64,000 nucleotides of DNA from the NCBI RefSeq assembly GCF_014133895.1, contig NC_050732.1, positions 62,001-126,000 on the forward strand. The letters run 5' to 3'. The notes beneath the pieces were generated by a model. It was not told the origin of the DNA, ran no database searches, and saw only the letters and a program-made list of their open reading frames with translations. A program made the translations under genes and the position numbers. This DNA is from Torulaspora globosa. Lineage: Eukaryota; Ascomycota; Saccharomycetes; Saccharomycetales; Saccharomycetaceae. Numbering within the stretch: the first letter of the stretch is position 1; each line of letters opens with the position of its first letter. This document shows, piece after piece, positions 9,666 to 20,051 of this stretch.

Positions 9666-12600
9666 TTATCTAAGAGTCTTGGCTAACTGGTCTGGCATTG
9701 GCATCTCAGGCTCATCGACGTCCTCGTAGGCGCTCCACATATCGTAGAACACGTCTAGGAGACAGGCTGTGCTCCACGCCTGGGTCGGGCTTGAGTCGTT
9801 GCACAGCTCTCCGTCCTTGTTGGTCAGCTCTGTGATCCCAGCCCATGGGCTGTCGGCGATCCATTCGGTGTGCTTGATCATCCTCGAGTAGAGCTGCTGG
9901 TACAAGAAGGAGGAGGGCTTCGTCTTGGGGCCGTTTTGGGCCCGCGGATCGGTGATGAAGTTGAAATGGTGGTACGCTCTGAGGAAGTATCCGTACAGCC
10001 AGACCCATTCTGGACCCTGGTGGTAATTTCTTCCCTTGGAGGTGGCAAAATCTTCGGAGTCCTCACCGTTGTTGTAGTAAGGGCGGTAGTTGTAGTCGCT
10101 TGGATCTAACGTTCGCATGCCTACGGGCCCTCTCAGAACGTCGTCTGCTACATTGATAGCGTGTGCCGCGAACTTACAAGTGAATAGTTCCGGAGCCACC
10201 GTCATTGCGATGGCAAAATTAGGCCGTAGCTGATAGTCCTCGTAGGGCTTACCAGAGCGGTACAGGTCCTTGTAAATGCCTCTCCGATTGACAATCTTGG
10301 GATCTATGTCGTACTTTGGGTCATCGGAAGGGTCTTGTGGCACATAAAACTTCTTCTCAAAATTCTCTTGCAACAACTTATTCCAATCAACAAACGTTAT
10401 TTTGGTCCCGTCGGCCCTTTCAACTTCAGTATATCTGAAACTCCCGGTGTTATGAAGGGCGATAACAAACCTCAAAGCACTTTTTAAAAGTCCATTTATT
10501 TCAATAGCTGCACCATCTCTTGGTGTTCCAGGTATGCCAACTGAGCCAGCCTTTTCACTCTCCCCCATTTTATCCATCCAGGTACCACAGTTGAACTGAG
10601 AACCACCATGGACCAACCCAGTCGACCAATCGACATGAATTTCAACATTGAAACCCTCATCCTTCATGACTCTATCCAGATTAGGGCCTGCATTGGCTTC
10701 TCTGTATTTAATCCCCTTGGCATGTCTGCTTAGAATTTCAAATATGATTTCTTCCAGGGAACTGGAGTAACTAAATGCCTGTGGATCATCAAACGGGATA
10801 TATGTATCGTCTAGTGGGAAACGCCTAGTCACTTTCTCTTTCAAGATCAACTCACCCCGAGGAACGATGTTTACGTAATCTTGAATGGCTTGTAGGAAAA
10901 ACCATGCGGCATCACGAGCATTATATCTGGGATTTCTTCCAGCATCTAACAGATTAGGAATGAGACCATGCTTTAAAGTTTTAGCGAAGGCCAAGATATG
11001 ATTTTTAGCTTCATCGAATCTGCCTGTGGTTAGTAATAATCCCCTTAGCGAGATAAAGACATCCCGTCCCCAGCATCTCATATAATCAGTACTGAAATGT
11101 GGTAAACCAGCCGCCATGGCAGGCACATTCTCCTTGGGCAAAATTGAAGTTGATTTCATTCTAGAGATCATTTGAATGGAAGTTAATGACAGACTTTGAA
11201 CAAAAGTGGTCGATTCCCCTATGTTACCTGACATCAATTGCATGGCACGCAAGCGACAGCAACCGTAAAGAACACCGACGATAAGGGCAAAATAGCTAGG
11301 TACCAAATAGTATGGTATTGACCTGATCCTCTCGATCCTATCTTGCAACCACTTTCGTATCTCAGGAATGCCAGCTTCCTGCATATAATAATCCAGCCTG
11401 TTCACAATATAATCCAAAGCCCAAAATCCATTCCGCAAGTTGTCACTCAATGGATGAGCCAGGTCATTTGAAAAGATTATTGGCTGCAACACAGAAACCC
11501 AGCCTTCTAATCCACAATAAACGAGTTTTCCATAATGTGGTATATCATATGCACCAACTTTGCCACCAGAAATATCGTATTCCTCAGGTTCTGAGCGGTA
11601 TAGAATAGCGTTTAATGATTCCAGGTTTACTTTAGCTGTAGCATCTATAGCTCCCGCTCTGATGAAATGATCCAAAGTTTCATCAACTCCAATCTGTTGG
11701 GTTTGAAAGACGGCAATGGACCCCTGTGGAAAATAATCACTGATGTTTATGGTCGAGAGCTTCTTCTCCTCATCGAAAGCTACTTCAACGCCATTGATTT
11801 CCTGCAGTTCCGTTGGTATTCCTTTAATGTAGTGATCATCAACGGGCAAGTCACCAGTTTTCCGTAGGGAATAAGCGAATTTGAACTTGCAAGTCGTATG
11901 AGAGAGTTGAGTTAATGGCAAGGGCTGTTCTTCCGCACCTTCATGAAACTTTGTCCTAGCGATCAAGAACCAACCACGACCAGATTTAGCGTCAGTGCGG
12001 TGGAACGTAATATACTGCCCATCGTGATGTACATGCATTTCAGCATCCTCAATGTCGACACTCAGCTTACTCATCTCAAATCTAATCTCGTTCAATTTTG
12101 CTTTGACCTTAGCGATTCCCATACCTGATTTCACATCATATGTCCTTCTCTCTTGAACAAGGTCTAGAAGTTTGGGAAAGATCTCATCATAACCGTAAAC
12201 CGAACCGATGGCACTGGAACAGAAGGCCACAAGGGCAGCATTGGGCAGAGTGTCTTCAACAGTTCTTTTTTGATTAGGCATTTCGTTATCGTGCGTACAA
12301 TCCATGAATAAAGCATGAGGTGGGATTGCAGTAAGAATTTTTGGGATGATAACTTCAGAGGTTGATAAGACGGAATTGTTGGGTTGCAACTTGAAGTTTC
12401 TACCAAGCTTCAAATCAGCAGGAAATGGGAAGTTTTTCAGTGGCAGGAATTTGTAAGATCCAACTGGTCTACCACCATGTCTATGAACCAAGCGACTAAG
12501 TTCTTCCTCGGACCAAGCTTGCATCGCCTCTCTGATAAGGGAGGATATTCCCAATCTTTCAACAAACAAGCAATCCATAGTCTCTGAACCAGAAAACAGT

Positions 12601-14282
12601 TCTGCCACCACGTATAAATTTGGATTGACCTCCCTTGCTAAATCTAGGAAATATTCACCTACATGTAGAGGAGTAGAATGACAGTTATCTATCCTGAAAC
12701 CATCAAAGATCCTAGCATTCAGTTCAACGTATTTGGACATTCTTTCCCAAAGATAAGGAGAATCTTGTGGTCCTCTTCCGTACCTCAGTTTCACACAGTC
12801 GCCCCAAACGATAACCTCTCTGCGTAGGTAGGCCCTTGACTTATCGGACGCAAAATCGACTAATGGGTTACCATTCCATATCCAGCCGTTGTTCGCCAGC
12901 GCATAATCTTTCCCATTTTTGTCTTTAAACCTAGTGAAGTAAGGTTCCGTTAAAGGAACCTGATCAGTGATTGGCCCTTGCTTTGGGCCATGGTCATCAA
13001 TTCTTAGATACTTGATTCGATTGAAAAGTTGCTCCAAGATTTCACTGACATCGTCGTCATACTGTGCATAAAGGGGTAGATTCACCTCATTCAAGATCTT
13101 GCGCATTTTGTTCAGAAGCAGGTCGTCCCAGACTTCACCGTACAAGCATTTCAGCACTGCAGTGAACTTCGAAACATACAAACTATTGCCATTGCGCTTA
13201 CCTAGGGTCCCGAATTTCTCACCTGTAAGACGATCACGGACAAATTGTGCAACCTGAACTAGATTATCGCCAACTATATCCTTAGGTATATCAACCGCAT
13301 CGTCGGAACTAGGTCTCTCCCACAGCTCTTTTACCTGATCAATAGTTGTCTCGATATCGATGACGTAGTACTCCCACAGCTTCATGGATCCTATCACATG
13401 GCTCTTGATTCCTTCCATAACTAAGCACAGATCATCGGTGTTCTTCAAGTCGGTCGGATAGCCCAGCTCAGTCAATCTCCGACTGAAATCGAGCAAGGCC
13501 TGGTCCAACTCGATGGCAGCAATCAGATGCGGAGCGGTTTCGAAATTGTAGCCGGCTTCAGGATGCTCCCGCAACCAGGGCGAGTTGTTCGCGGTATGAT
13601 TGAACACCACATCCGTTAAAGACAGCATATTATACTTACTATGAAGTCTCTTCACCATCTTTTCCACCTCGGAAGCGTCCTGGAAGAAATCGGGATCGAA
13701 CACAAGCTGATCGTAGATCGAATAAGGGGAATTCGACATCCCGCGGCGCTGCAACGGGGTGAAGTGTACCATGTTGTATTTCTTCGCAGCGATCTGCTCA
13801 AAGACGCTGTCCCAATCCTTCCCCATCCACTTCGACACCACACTCTGCAGCGCTATCGAGTTCAGCTGTGTGAAACGACCATTGATGTGTAGCACGGGCG
13901 GAACGACAAAATAAAACTTTCTGGTGGTCTCCAATTCCTCCTTATCGTTCCGAAACGACAGGTAAAAGCAGTACGACCCGGGCTTGAAAACCTCCAGATC
14001 GACCAGGTCGTCTCGATGGAAACTACTCTCGATTACCTTCTTGTAGAATTTATTCCTTCGAAACCGGGTCACGTGGTCCGGCGGACAGTTATGCCAGATC
14101 AGTCCATCACGTGCCACCGGAGACCCTGCACCGACCAGCAACCGCACCGTGAACAGCGGCATATCACTCGATGAGGTCGGCGGCATCGACGGCAGGGTGA
14201 GCACTCCGAGCCCGTAGGAGCAGCTCACCAGCGGCTCGCCCGAGTCGCTCAATCTCAACAACAGCACCCGGTCTTTTATCAT
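9666..14282 (-). CDS. GDB1: Glycogen debranching enzyme (4-alpha-glucanotransferase / amylo-alpha-1,6-glucosidase)
   Basis: This bifunctional cytosolic enzyme moves maltosyl/maltotriosyl units from branches and then hydrolyses the remaining alpha-1,6-linked glucose. It has 1,538 residues (S. cerevisiae 1,536). The N-terminal GH13-type transferase half shows DVVFNHTANNSPWL near residue 222, the nucleophile block DGFRIDNCHS near 530 and the acid/base block VVAELFSGSE near 560. The C-terminal GH133 glucosidase half shows DYMRCWGRDVFISLRG near 1,065 and WSTGLVHGGSQFNCGTWMDK. The start ATG at 14280-14282 begins MIKDRVLLLRL. A stress-response element lies upstream. Syntenic with YPR184W. Confidence 0.97.
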   Translation of the reverse strand: MIKDRVLLLRLSDSGEPLVSCSYGLGVLTLPSMPPTSSSDMPLFTVRLLVGAGSPVARDGLIWHNCPPDHVTRFRRNKFYKKVIESSFHRDDLVDLEVFKPGSYCFYLSFRNDKEELETTRKFYFVVPPVLHINGRFTQLNSIALQSVVSKWMGKDWDSVFEQIAAKKYNMVHFTPLQRRGMSNSPYSIYDQLVFDPDFFQDASEVEKMVKRLHSKYNMLSLTDVVFNHTANNSPWLREHPEAGYNFETAPHLIAAIELDQALLDFSRRLTELGYPTDLKNTDDLCLVMEGIKSHVIGSMKLWEYYVIDIETTIDQVKELWERPSSDDAVDIPKDIVGDNLVQVAQFVRDRLTGEKFGTLGKRNGNSLYVSKFTAVLKCLYGEVWDDLLLNKMRKILNEVNLPLYAQYDDDVSEILEQLFNRIKYLRIDDHGPKQGPITDQVPLTEPYFTRFKDKNGKDYALANNGWIWNGNPLVDFASDKSRAYLRREVIVWGDCVKLRYGRGPQDSPYLWERMSKYVELNARIFDGFRIDNCHSTPLHVGEYFLDLAREVNPNLYVVAELFSGSETMDCLFVERLGISSLIREAMQAWSEEELSRLVHRHGGRPVGSYKFLPLKNFPFPADLKLGRNFKLQPNNSVLSTSEVIIPKILTAIPPHALFMDCTHDNEMPNQKRTVEDTLPNAALVAFCSSAIGSVYGYDEIFPKLLDLVQERRTYDVKSGMGIAKVKAKLNEIRFEMSKLSVDIEDAEMHVHHDGQYITFHRTDAKSGRGWFLIARTKFHEGAEEQPLPLTQLSHTTCKFKFAYSLRKTGDLPVDDHYIKGIPTELQEINGVEVAFDEEKKLSTINISDYFPQGSIAVFQTQQIGVDETLDHFIRAGAIDATAKVNLESLNAILYRSEPEEYDISGGKVGAYDIPHYGKLVYCGLEGWVSVLQPIIFSNDLAHPLSDNLRNGFWALDYIVNRLDYYMQEAGIPEIRKWLQDRIERIRSIPYYLVPSYFALIVGVLYGCCRLRAMQLMSGNIGESTTFVQSLSLTSIQMISRMKSTSILPKENVPAMAAGLPHFSTDYMRCWGRDVFISLRGLLLTTGRFDEAKNHILAFAKTLKHGLIPNLLDAGRNPRYNARDAAWFFLQAIQDYVNIVPRGELILKEKVTRRFPLDDTYIPFDDPQAFSYSSSLEEIIFEILSRHAKGIKYREANAGPNLDRVMKDEGFNVEIHVDWSTGLVHGGSQFNCGTWMDKMGESEKAGSVGIPGTPRDGAAIEINGLLKSALRFVIALHNTGSFRYTEVERADGTKITFVDWNKLLQENFEKKFYVPQDPSDDPKYDIDPKIVNRRGIYKDLYRSGKPYEDYQLRPNFAIAMTVAPELFTCKFAAHAINVADDVLRGPVGMRTLDPSDYNYRPYYNNGEDSEDFATSKGRNYHQGPEWVWLYGYFLRAYHHFNFITDPRAQNGPKTKPSSFLYQQLYSRMIKHTEWIADSPWAGITELTNKDGELCNDSSPTQAWSTACLLDVFYDMWSAYEDVDEPEMPMPDQLAKTLR

Positions 14283-14395
14283 GGCAAAGATACTGAGAAG
14301 ATCGGCGCCTAACCCTGCTCAAGTAACACAAAACGTTGGAGTTGAACCGTAGCCCATATCTCTTTCTTTATAAACTGTTTTGTGGTAGGTTTTGC

Positions 14396-14400
14396 CCCCT
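14396..14400. promoter_or_regulatory. Stress response element CCCCT upstream of GDB1
   Basis: CCCCT (AGGGG on the coding strand) about 115 bp upstream of the GDB1 start, with a TATAAA-like sequence between the two near 14369. Msn2/Msn4 bind this motif and induce glycogen-metabolism genes under stress in S. cerevisiae. One five-base match is weak evidence on its own. Confidence 0.4.
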
Positions 14401-14539
14401 GCTGCATGAGCTCGCCGAACCGAAGCAAGAAGCCTTTATGCGACACCCCGTTTTTTAGCCTGGAGCGTCAAAGGCCGGGTAATGGAGCTGATCAACAATT
14501 ATAAGCTGCTAGATTCAGTATAGATAGAGATCCCAGCGT

Positions 14540-15343
14540 CTAAAAGAGAAGGGAGTAGATCTGATAGACGCAGTAGAGCACCAAGATGGACCAGAAGAGC
14601 AAGAACAACACTAGGTTGTTTGCGCCGTACTTGAAGCAGTAGAGCTCCTTGAGCTGCTGTAGATACTGAACGATGACCTTGCCTGAGAGCTTCGATTCAC
14701 CCTCTGTTCTCACACCAAACGAGAAGGGAACTTCACCGAGCGCCGCGTTGGCGTTGGCTGGGAGTGGAAGCTTGGCGAGGAGCTCGAGGGCGATCTTGAA
14801 ACCCTGGGAGTTGATGCTTCTGGGGTCCGCTCTGTCGAGGTAGGATTTCTGCAGACCAAAGAAGCCGCTCATGGGGTCTGACGCGGAGGTCAATGGTCTT
14901 GCCATCATCCTAGCCGTGGAGGAGATGACTCTGCGGTAGAGAGGCCAGTCCTTGTCGATGCCGACGCCTGGGGCGTAGCGGGTGCCGATGACGAAAGCGT
15001 GGTTTCTGAGCGAGTCGAGGAGCTTGGGAACGCTTTCCGGTGGGTGCTGCAGGTCGGCATCCATGCAAATCAGGTACTCGCCCTCGGCTTCGCGGAAGCC
15101 CTTGAGAACAGCAGAAGAAAGACCACGTTCGTCAGTTCTGACAATGATGCGGACATTGTAGCCCTGTTTCTTGAGCGACTCGACTTCCTCGACCGATCCA
15201 TCCTGCGAGTTGTCGTCAACAAAGATGAGCTCAGTCGTCTTGGAGCCCTCGTTGCCCAGCGCTGCGAACAGTCTGGTGGTCAATGGCTTGATGTTCAGCT
15301 TCTCGTGGTAGGCAGGAACGATGACGGAGTTGGTGATGGACAT
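14540..15343 (-). CDS. DPM1: Dolichol-phosphate mannose synthase
   Basis: The enzyme transfers mannose from GDP-mannose to dolichol phosphate on the cytosolic ER face, supplying N-glycan, O-mannosyl and GPI-anchor assembly. The GT2 fold is visible: SVIVPAYHEKLNIKPLT at the N-terminus, FVDDNSQDGSVEE, the metal-binding CMDADLQHPPESV and RTEGESKLSGKV. One C-terminal membrane segment (NNLVLFLLFWSILVLYCVYQ) follows, typical of yeast-type DPM1. The ATG at 15341-15343 gives 267 residues, the exact S. cerevisiae length. The frame is open 35 codons upstream, but those residues have no family counterpart. GAB1 nearby acts in the same GPI pathway. Confidence 0.96.
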   Translation of the reverse strand: MSITNSVIVPAYHEKLNIKPLTTRLFAALGNEGSKTTELIFVDDNSQDGSVEEVESLKKQGYNVRIIVRTDERGLSSAVLKGFREAEGEYLICMDADLQHPPESVPKLLDSLRNHAFVIGTRYAPGVGIDKDWPLYRRVISSTARMMARPLTSASDPMSGFFGLQKSYLDRADPRSINSQGFKIALELLAKLPLPANANAALGEVPFSFGVRTEGESKLSGKVIVQYLQQLKELYCFKYGANNLVLFLLFWSILVLYCVYQIYSLLF

Positions 15344-15444
15344 CGTGGCGGCTGTTGCTCTGCTGTTCAACGTTTTATTGTTAAATGCACTACCTGACGT
15401 GTCCTTCTTGGCCTGCAAGGCCTTAACAGCGTGAAGAAAATGGA

Positions 15445-15452
15445 TCACGTGA
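15445..15452. promoter_or_regulatory. E-box TCACGTGA upstream of DPM1
   Basis: A palindromic CACGTG-core site 102 bp upstream of the DPM1 ATG. A Cbf1-type factor is the likely ligand; this is inferred from the motif only. Confidence 0.4.
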
Positions 15453-15494
15453 TCTTACTACTACTATACACTCTGCTCTATGGACTTCGAAAGG

Positions 15495-15834
15495 CTATTC
15501 CAGGGTCTGTTGCGTGGATTGCGCGGCGGATCCTTGCTCGAGGTCTTGGCCTATCCATAGGACGTTGTTACACCGGATGAAGATCTCTCCGACGGGGCCC
15601 TTGGATTTGCCGTCTACCACTTCCTCGGCGTCCCTCAATCGCACGTTGAAGTAGTTGTCTGTGGATACAAGCCTGCCCTTGTACTGTGTCTTGTTGAATT
15701 TCAAGGTGACGACGATCGGCTTGTCGATCAGGTCGCGGAGGAACGGTTTAGGGTTTGTAGGCGTGAACTGTCGTTCGGGTTAGTAAAGAGAAAGGTGTCG
15801 AAGCAGAAGCGGAAGATCAACATACGTCAGACAT
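15495..15834 (-). CDS. SMX3: Sm F protein (SmF), spliceosomal snRNP core subunit (one intron)
   Basis: The coding sequence is join(15495..15767, 15826..15834) on the minus strand and gives 93 residues. Exon 1 is only MSD. Exon 2 opens FTPTNPKPFLRDLIDKPIVV, then the Sm1 motif (TLKFNKTQYKGRLVSTDNYFN) and the Sm2 motif GEIFIRCNNVLWI. SmF is part of the seven-membered ring around U1, U2, U4 and U5 snRNAs. The tail after the Sm fold (GQDLEQGSAAQSTQQTLE) is slightly longer than in S. cerevisiae (86 residues). Without the intron the protein would lack its first Sm helix. Syntenic with YPR182W. Confidence 0.92.
15768..15825 (-). other. Spliceosomal intron of SMX3
   Basis: A 58-nt intron with GTATGT at the 5' end, TACTAAC at 15779-15785 and 3' end GACAG. 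The branch adenosine is only 12 nt from the 3' splice site. Splicing restores the conserved NPKPFL segment of SmF. Confidence 0.9.
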
Positions 15835-15931
15835 GGTCGTTCTATTATGAGACAACTCAACTTGCTTGTATGACTCTTGGTACTCTAACCTCGCTGACTG
15901 AAAAGCGTCGATAATAGGTAAGAGAGAATGA

Positions 15932-15939
15932 TCACGTGA
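15932..15939. promoter_or_regulatory. E-box TCACGTGA upstream of SMX3
   Basis: A CACGTG-core palindrome about 100 bp upstream of the SMX3 start and 24 bp past the GAB1 stop codon. It is likely bound by a Cbf1-type factor; inferred from sequence only. Confidence 0.35.
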
Positions 15940-15962
15940 CCGAGCAATTGGTTCGCTACACA

Positions 15963-17144
15963 CTATATCTGAGTTATCTTGAGCGTGTAGTTGGGCTTGC
16001 CCTGGTCGTAATCCATCCTCAGCATAGCCCAGCACAAGTCGACCACTGTGGAGGCGAGCGCCAGGGCATAGACCAGTGTGATAGCGTAGAAGAAGTTACT
16101 ATTGCCCGAGCCCAGGCCGACCCACAGATGGTAGAAAATGGGTGACAGTAGAACAGCATGCAGGAGCAGCAAGCAGGAGAGCACTGAGTACCTCAGGTAT
16201 CCGTAGAGCGGCTTGAAAAAGGGGATGAAACTGAGGAAGAAACCAGCATCACCCAGCGTGGGGTATGGTTTTGTTATGACAATCCAGCCAAGAGACAGCA
16301 CAAAGGCGTAGAAAGGCTGCTTGTAGAAACGTAGAGTGATAGGACCGACGAAGGATAGAACCACGACGTTGAAAACCGCCTTGAAGAAGGGCAAAAACGC
16401 CTCGAACATCTCAATGAAAAAATACCACCACAGACCTAGGTTTGGGAAAAGCTTGTCAAATCTAACCAGCGCGCCGTAGGTGGCCTCTAGAAAGTCCCAG
16501 CTACGATAGCAAATAACGTTGCTCAGAGCCAGGAGGGAAACGGCCGTCAGACTGGAGCAGATGACCGCTTTCGTCTTGGCGCTCTTGCCGTCGAACAGTG
16601 ACAGAAGGGGTATCAACAGCAGCATAGGATACAGCGACATGTAGCCGGCTGTGGCGATAGCAATCGATGCGACAACAATCTCGCCTTGCAAGGCGGATAG
16701 AACCGCAGTGGATATGCAGAGGTTCGTAAAAATCACAGATGACCTGCTAACACACGACAACAGCACCAGAGGATTGAACGAGTATAACAGGCTAGGCAGC
16801 CATATAGGGATGTCCACAGACGCCGCGAAGCACTGCGCTATACAGGTTAGCTGATACGCTACCACAGCGTCAAGCAATGCGTATAGCAGTGCCACCAGAG
16901 CATCCGACTCGATGAAAGACATCATGGCCACCAGCAGAGGCGCCTGATGGACAACCCCGCCGTTGTAAGGCTGAAACCCATTGTTTAGCATGTAGACACC
17001 TTCCCGTAGCGATCTATAAGACGTGAACGGCGTCGAGAATTCAACCGATTTGTCCAATTGCTGCTGCAACGACGGGAACAAAAGAGAAACCAGCAGCCGC
17101 GTTACGACACATGCAAACAGCACCCATTTCTCCCGAGCCCACAT
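15963..17144 (-). CDS. GAB1: Gab1 (PIG-U), GPI transamidase subunit
   Basis: Gab1 is an essential multi-spanning ER membrane subunit of the GPI transamidase, which attaches the GPI anchor to proteins. The start chosen is the ATG at 17142-17144 (MWAREKWVLFACV), giving 393 residues against 394 in S. cerevisiae; the frame is open further upstream without an ATG. Family blocks include LLFPSLQQQLDKSVEFSTPF, SYRSLREGVYMLNNGFQPYN, FPNLGLWWYFFIEMFEAFLP and KPYPTLGDAGFFLSFIPFF. Eight or more hydrophobic segments are evident. In S. cerevisiae this gene is YLR459W, on a different chromosome from its present neighbours, one of the signs of pre-duplication gene order. Confidence 0.94.
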   Translation of the reverse strand: MWAREKWVLFACVVTRLLVSLLFPSLQQQLDKSVEFSTPFTSYRSLREGVYMLNNGFQPYNGGVVHQAPLLVAMMSFIESDALVALLYALLDAVVAYQLTCIAQCFAASVDIPIWLPSLLYSFNPLVLLSCVSRSSVIFTNLCISTAVLSALQGEIVVASIAIATAGYMSLYPMLLLIPLLSLFDGKSAKTKAVICSSLTAVSLLALSNVICYRSWDFLEATYGALVRFDKLFPNLGLWWYFFIEMFEAFLPFFKAVFNVVVLSFVGPITLRFYKQPFYAFVLSLGWIVITKPYPTLGDAGFFLSFIPFFKPLYGYLRYSVLSCLLLLHAVLLSPIFYHLWVGLGSGNSNFFYAITLVYALALASTVVDLCWAMLRMDYDQGKPNYTLKITQI

Positions 17145-17587
17145 TGCTGGATGCCTGCTCCCATCTGCTGTAGAGATGCCGATGACTGAACTATGTATAA
17201 CACGCCAAGAGCTCAATCACTAGTACTTATGGGACTATCGTGTAAAATGACTACAGCTGGTAGCGCCGCACAACAGCTTAAAATCTGCCCAGAACGAGAT
17301 CATTTGAGGACCACACCCGCATAGAACATTGCTATGCTTCTGGTCCTGACAAAGCTCAATGTGCAGGCTTGTCTTCTAGCAAGATGAACCGATTTCTTAG
17401 TAGGAAAGATTTGTATATAAGCGGTCGTATATAGTGATATGCGATTTTTCACCAAACGAAGGAGTTAATGTCACCACGGTGGCGGATTAAAACAACAACA
17501 AAGGCAGGGATTTGGTACGGAAGGACTGATTGAAGGCCATTGAGTGGTGGGATTAGGAGTGCAAGTTTACCGCGGTCTGATATTGAC
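17145..17587. promoter_or_regulatory. Divergent promoter GAB1/SEC23
   Basis: A 443-bp gap between divergent secretory-pathway genes. A TATATAAG element lies near 17413 on the SEC23 side. No other recognisable site and no coding frame. Confidence 0.4.
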
Positions 17588-19861
17588 ATGGATTTCGAGA
17601 CTAATGAAGATATCAATGGGGTTCGCTTCTCCTGGAACGTGTTTCCTTCTACCAGGACAGACGCTAACAAGAACGTTGTGCCAGTTGGATGTCTTTACAC
17701 GCCGTTGAAGGAGTACGAAGAATTGAATGTGGCTCCTTACAATCCGGTAGTTTGTGCGGGTCCACAATGTAAAGGAATTTTGAACCCTTACTGTGCGATT
17801 GATCCAAGAAACAACTCGTGGACATGTCCGATCTGTAATTCCAGAAACCATTTACCTGCCCAATACGCGAATATGACGCAGGAGAACATGCCGATTGAGC
17901 TGCAGCATACCACCGTAGAGTATATCACGAACAGACCTGTGCAGATTCCTCCGATTTTCTTCTTCGTGGTTGACATTACCGCAGAACAGGAAAACCTGGA
18001 CGCTTTGAAAGAGAGCATTGCGACATCTTTGTCACTGTTGCCTCCAAATGCGTACGTGGGTTTGATCACGTATGGTAACGTTGTGCAGTTACATGACTTG
18101 TCGAGCCAGGGTATCGATAGATGCAACGTGTTCAGAGGCGACAGGGAATACCAGTTGGAGCAGCTTGTTGAAATGTTGACTGGCCAAAGACCAAGCAGTT
18201 CTATAGGTGCCATGCCTAATGCGAAGATCACTCCGTTCTCGTTGAACAGGTTTTTTTTGCCATTGGAGCAGGTAGAGTTTAAGTTGAACCAATTACTGGA
18301 AAATCTCACTCCAGACCAATGGACGGTGCATGCAGGACATAGACCTTTGAGGGCGACAGGTTCAGCGTTGAATATCGCGTCTTTGTTGTTACAAGGCTGC
18401 TACAAAAATGTTGCCGCTAGGATTATTCTCTTTGCTTCGGGTCCTTGCACAGTAGCTCCTGGTCTTATTGTTTCAAGTGAGTTGAAAGATCCTCTGAGGT
18501 CCCACCATGACATTGACTCCGATCGTGCTAGTCATTACAAGAAGGCCTGCAAGTATTACAACCAGTTGGCTGAAAGAGTGGCTCAAAACGGCCATACTGT
18601 GGATGTCTTTGCCGGTTGTTATGATCAAATCGGCATGTCTGAGATGAAACAATTGACGGATTCGACCGGTGGTATCTTACTGCTGACTGATGCTTTCTCA
18701 ACAGCGATTTTCAAGCAATCATATATGAGATTGTTTGCCAAGGATGAAGAAGGTTATTTGAAGATGGCTTTCAATGGTAGCATGTCTGTGAAGACGAGTA
18801 AGGAGTTAAAACTACAGGGTTTGATCGGCCATGCCTCGGCTGTGAAAAAAAGCGATGGAAACAACGTCAGTGACTCGGAAATTGGCATTGGTGGTACATC
18901 TACATGGAAGATGTCTGCTTTGTCACCAAATCATACTTATGCAGTATTTTTTGAGATAGCAAACACCGCTGCCGCAACTCCCGTTGTTGCTGACAGACCT
19001 CGTTTGGCATACACGCAGTTCATCACCAATTATCAACACTCTTCTGGTACCAACCGTGTTAGAGTGACAACCGTTGCAAACCAATTATTACCATTCGGCG
19101 CGCCTGCAATTGCAGCATCCTTCGATCAAGAGGCGGCCGCTGTGCTGATGGCCCGGATAGCGGTTTACAAAGCAGAGTCCGATGATGGTGCTGATGTGAT
19201 CAGATGGATTGATAGGACGCTGATCAAACTATGTCAAAAGTACGCGGATTATAATAAGGACGATCCATCTTCTTTCAGATTGGCGCCAAACTTCTCTCTG
19301 TACCCCCAATTTACTTATTATCTGAGAAGATCGCAATTTCTAAGTGTGTTCAATAACTCCCCTGATGAAACCGCATTTTACAGGCACATTTTCACGAGAG
19401 AGGACACGACAAACTCATTAATTATGATTCAACCGACGCTGACTTCTTTCTCCATGGAGGACGACCCCCAGCCAGTCCTGCTTGACTCTGTGTCAGTGAA
19501 ACCCAACACTATCCTGTTGCTAGACACCTTCTTCTTCATTTTAATATACCATGGTGAGCAGATCGCTCAATGGAGAAAGGCAGGCTACCAGGACGATCCT
19601 CAATACTCAGCCTTCAAATCTTTGTTGGAGGAGCCTAAGCTGGAAGCCGCAGAACTGCTGGTTGACAGATTCCCACTTCCAAGATTCATCGACACTGAAG
19701 CCGGCGGATCTCAAGCCAGATTCTTGTTATCTAAGCTTAACCCATCCGATAGCTACCAGGATGCCTCCCATGGTGGTTCTACGATTGTTCTGACTGACGA
19801 CGTTTCATTACAAAACTTTATGACGCATTTGCAACAGGTAGCTGTGAGCGGCCAAACATAG
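17588..19861 (+). CDS. SEC23: Sec23, GTPase-activating subunit of the COPII inner coat
   Basis: Sec23 forms the Sec23/24 dimer that coats ER-derived vesicles and stimulates GTP hydrolysis by Sar1. The product has 757 residues (S. cerevisiae 768). The N-terminus [20 protein letters not shown] is near-identical to yeast Sec23, so the ATG at 17588 is chosen over an open but ATG-less upstream extension. Order of domains: zinc ribbon with paired cysteines (CAGPQC near residue 56, CPIC near 79), trunk ([18 protein letters not shown]), beta-sandwich, helical region ([20 protein letters not shown]) and gelsolin-like C-terminus ending [16 protein letters not shown]. Syntenic with YPR181C. Confidence 0.98.
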   Translation: MDFETNEDINGVRFSWNVFPSTRTDANKNVVPVGCLYTPLKEYEELNVAPYNPVVCAGPQCKGILNPYCAIDPRNNSWTCPICNSRNHLPAQYANMTQENMPIELQHTTVEYITNRPVQIPPIFFFVVDITAEQENLDALKESIATSLSLLPPNAYVGLITYGNVVQLHDLSSQGIDRCNVFRGDREYQLEQLVEMLTGQRPSSSIGAMPNAKITPFSLNRFFLPLEQVEFKLNQLLENLTPDQWTVHAGHRPLRATGSALNIASLLLQGCYKNVAARIILFASGPCTVAPGLIVSSELKDPLRSHHDIDSDRASHYKKACKYYNQLAERVAQNGHTVDVFAGCYDQIGMSEMKQLTDSTGGILLLTDAFSTAIFKQSYMRLFAKDEEGYLKMAFNGSMSVKTSKELKLQGLIGHASAVKKSDGNNVSDSEIGIGGTSTWKMSALSPNHTYAVFFEIANTAAATPVVADRPRLAYTQFITNYQHSSGTNRVRVTTVANQLLPFGAPAIAASFDQEAAAVLMARIAVYKAESDDGADVIRWIDRTLIKLCQKYADYNKDDPSSFRLAPNFSLYPQFTYYLRRSQFLSVFNNSPDETAFYRHIFTREDTTNSLIMIQPTLTSFSMEDDPQPVLLDSVSVKPNTILLLDTFFFILIYHGEQIAQWRKAGYQDDPQYSAFKSLLEEPKLEAAELLVDRFPLPRFIDTEAGGSQARFLLSKLNPSDSYQDASHGGSTIVLTDDVSLQNFMTHLQQVAVSGQT

Positions 19862-20051
19862 CAGGAGCATAAGTCTTCGCTAGTCTCCCTGATAAAATCA
19901 TGCATTCCAGGTGCAGTGAGAATAGTTTGCCATTCCTGTTGATGAAATAAAGGGAGACGGATATCTGTTCATCGGATGCGGTATCAACTTGTATTTTACA
20001 ACTTGGATTCTACGTAGTCTAGGAAAACTTAAACTTTCATAAATCATTATA

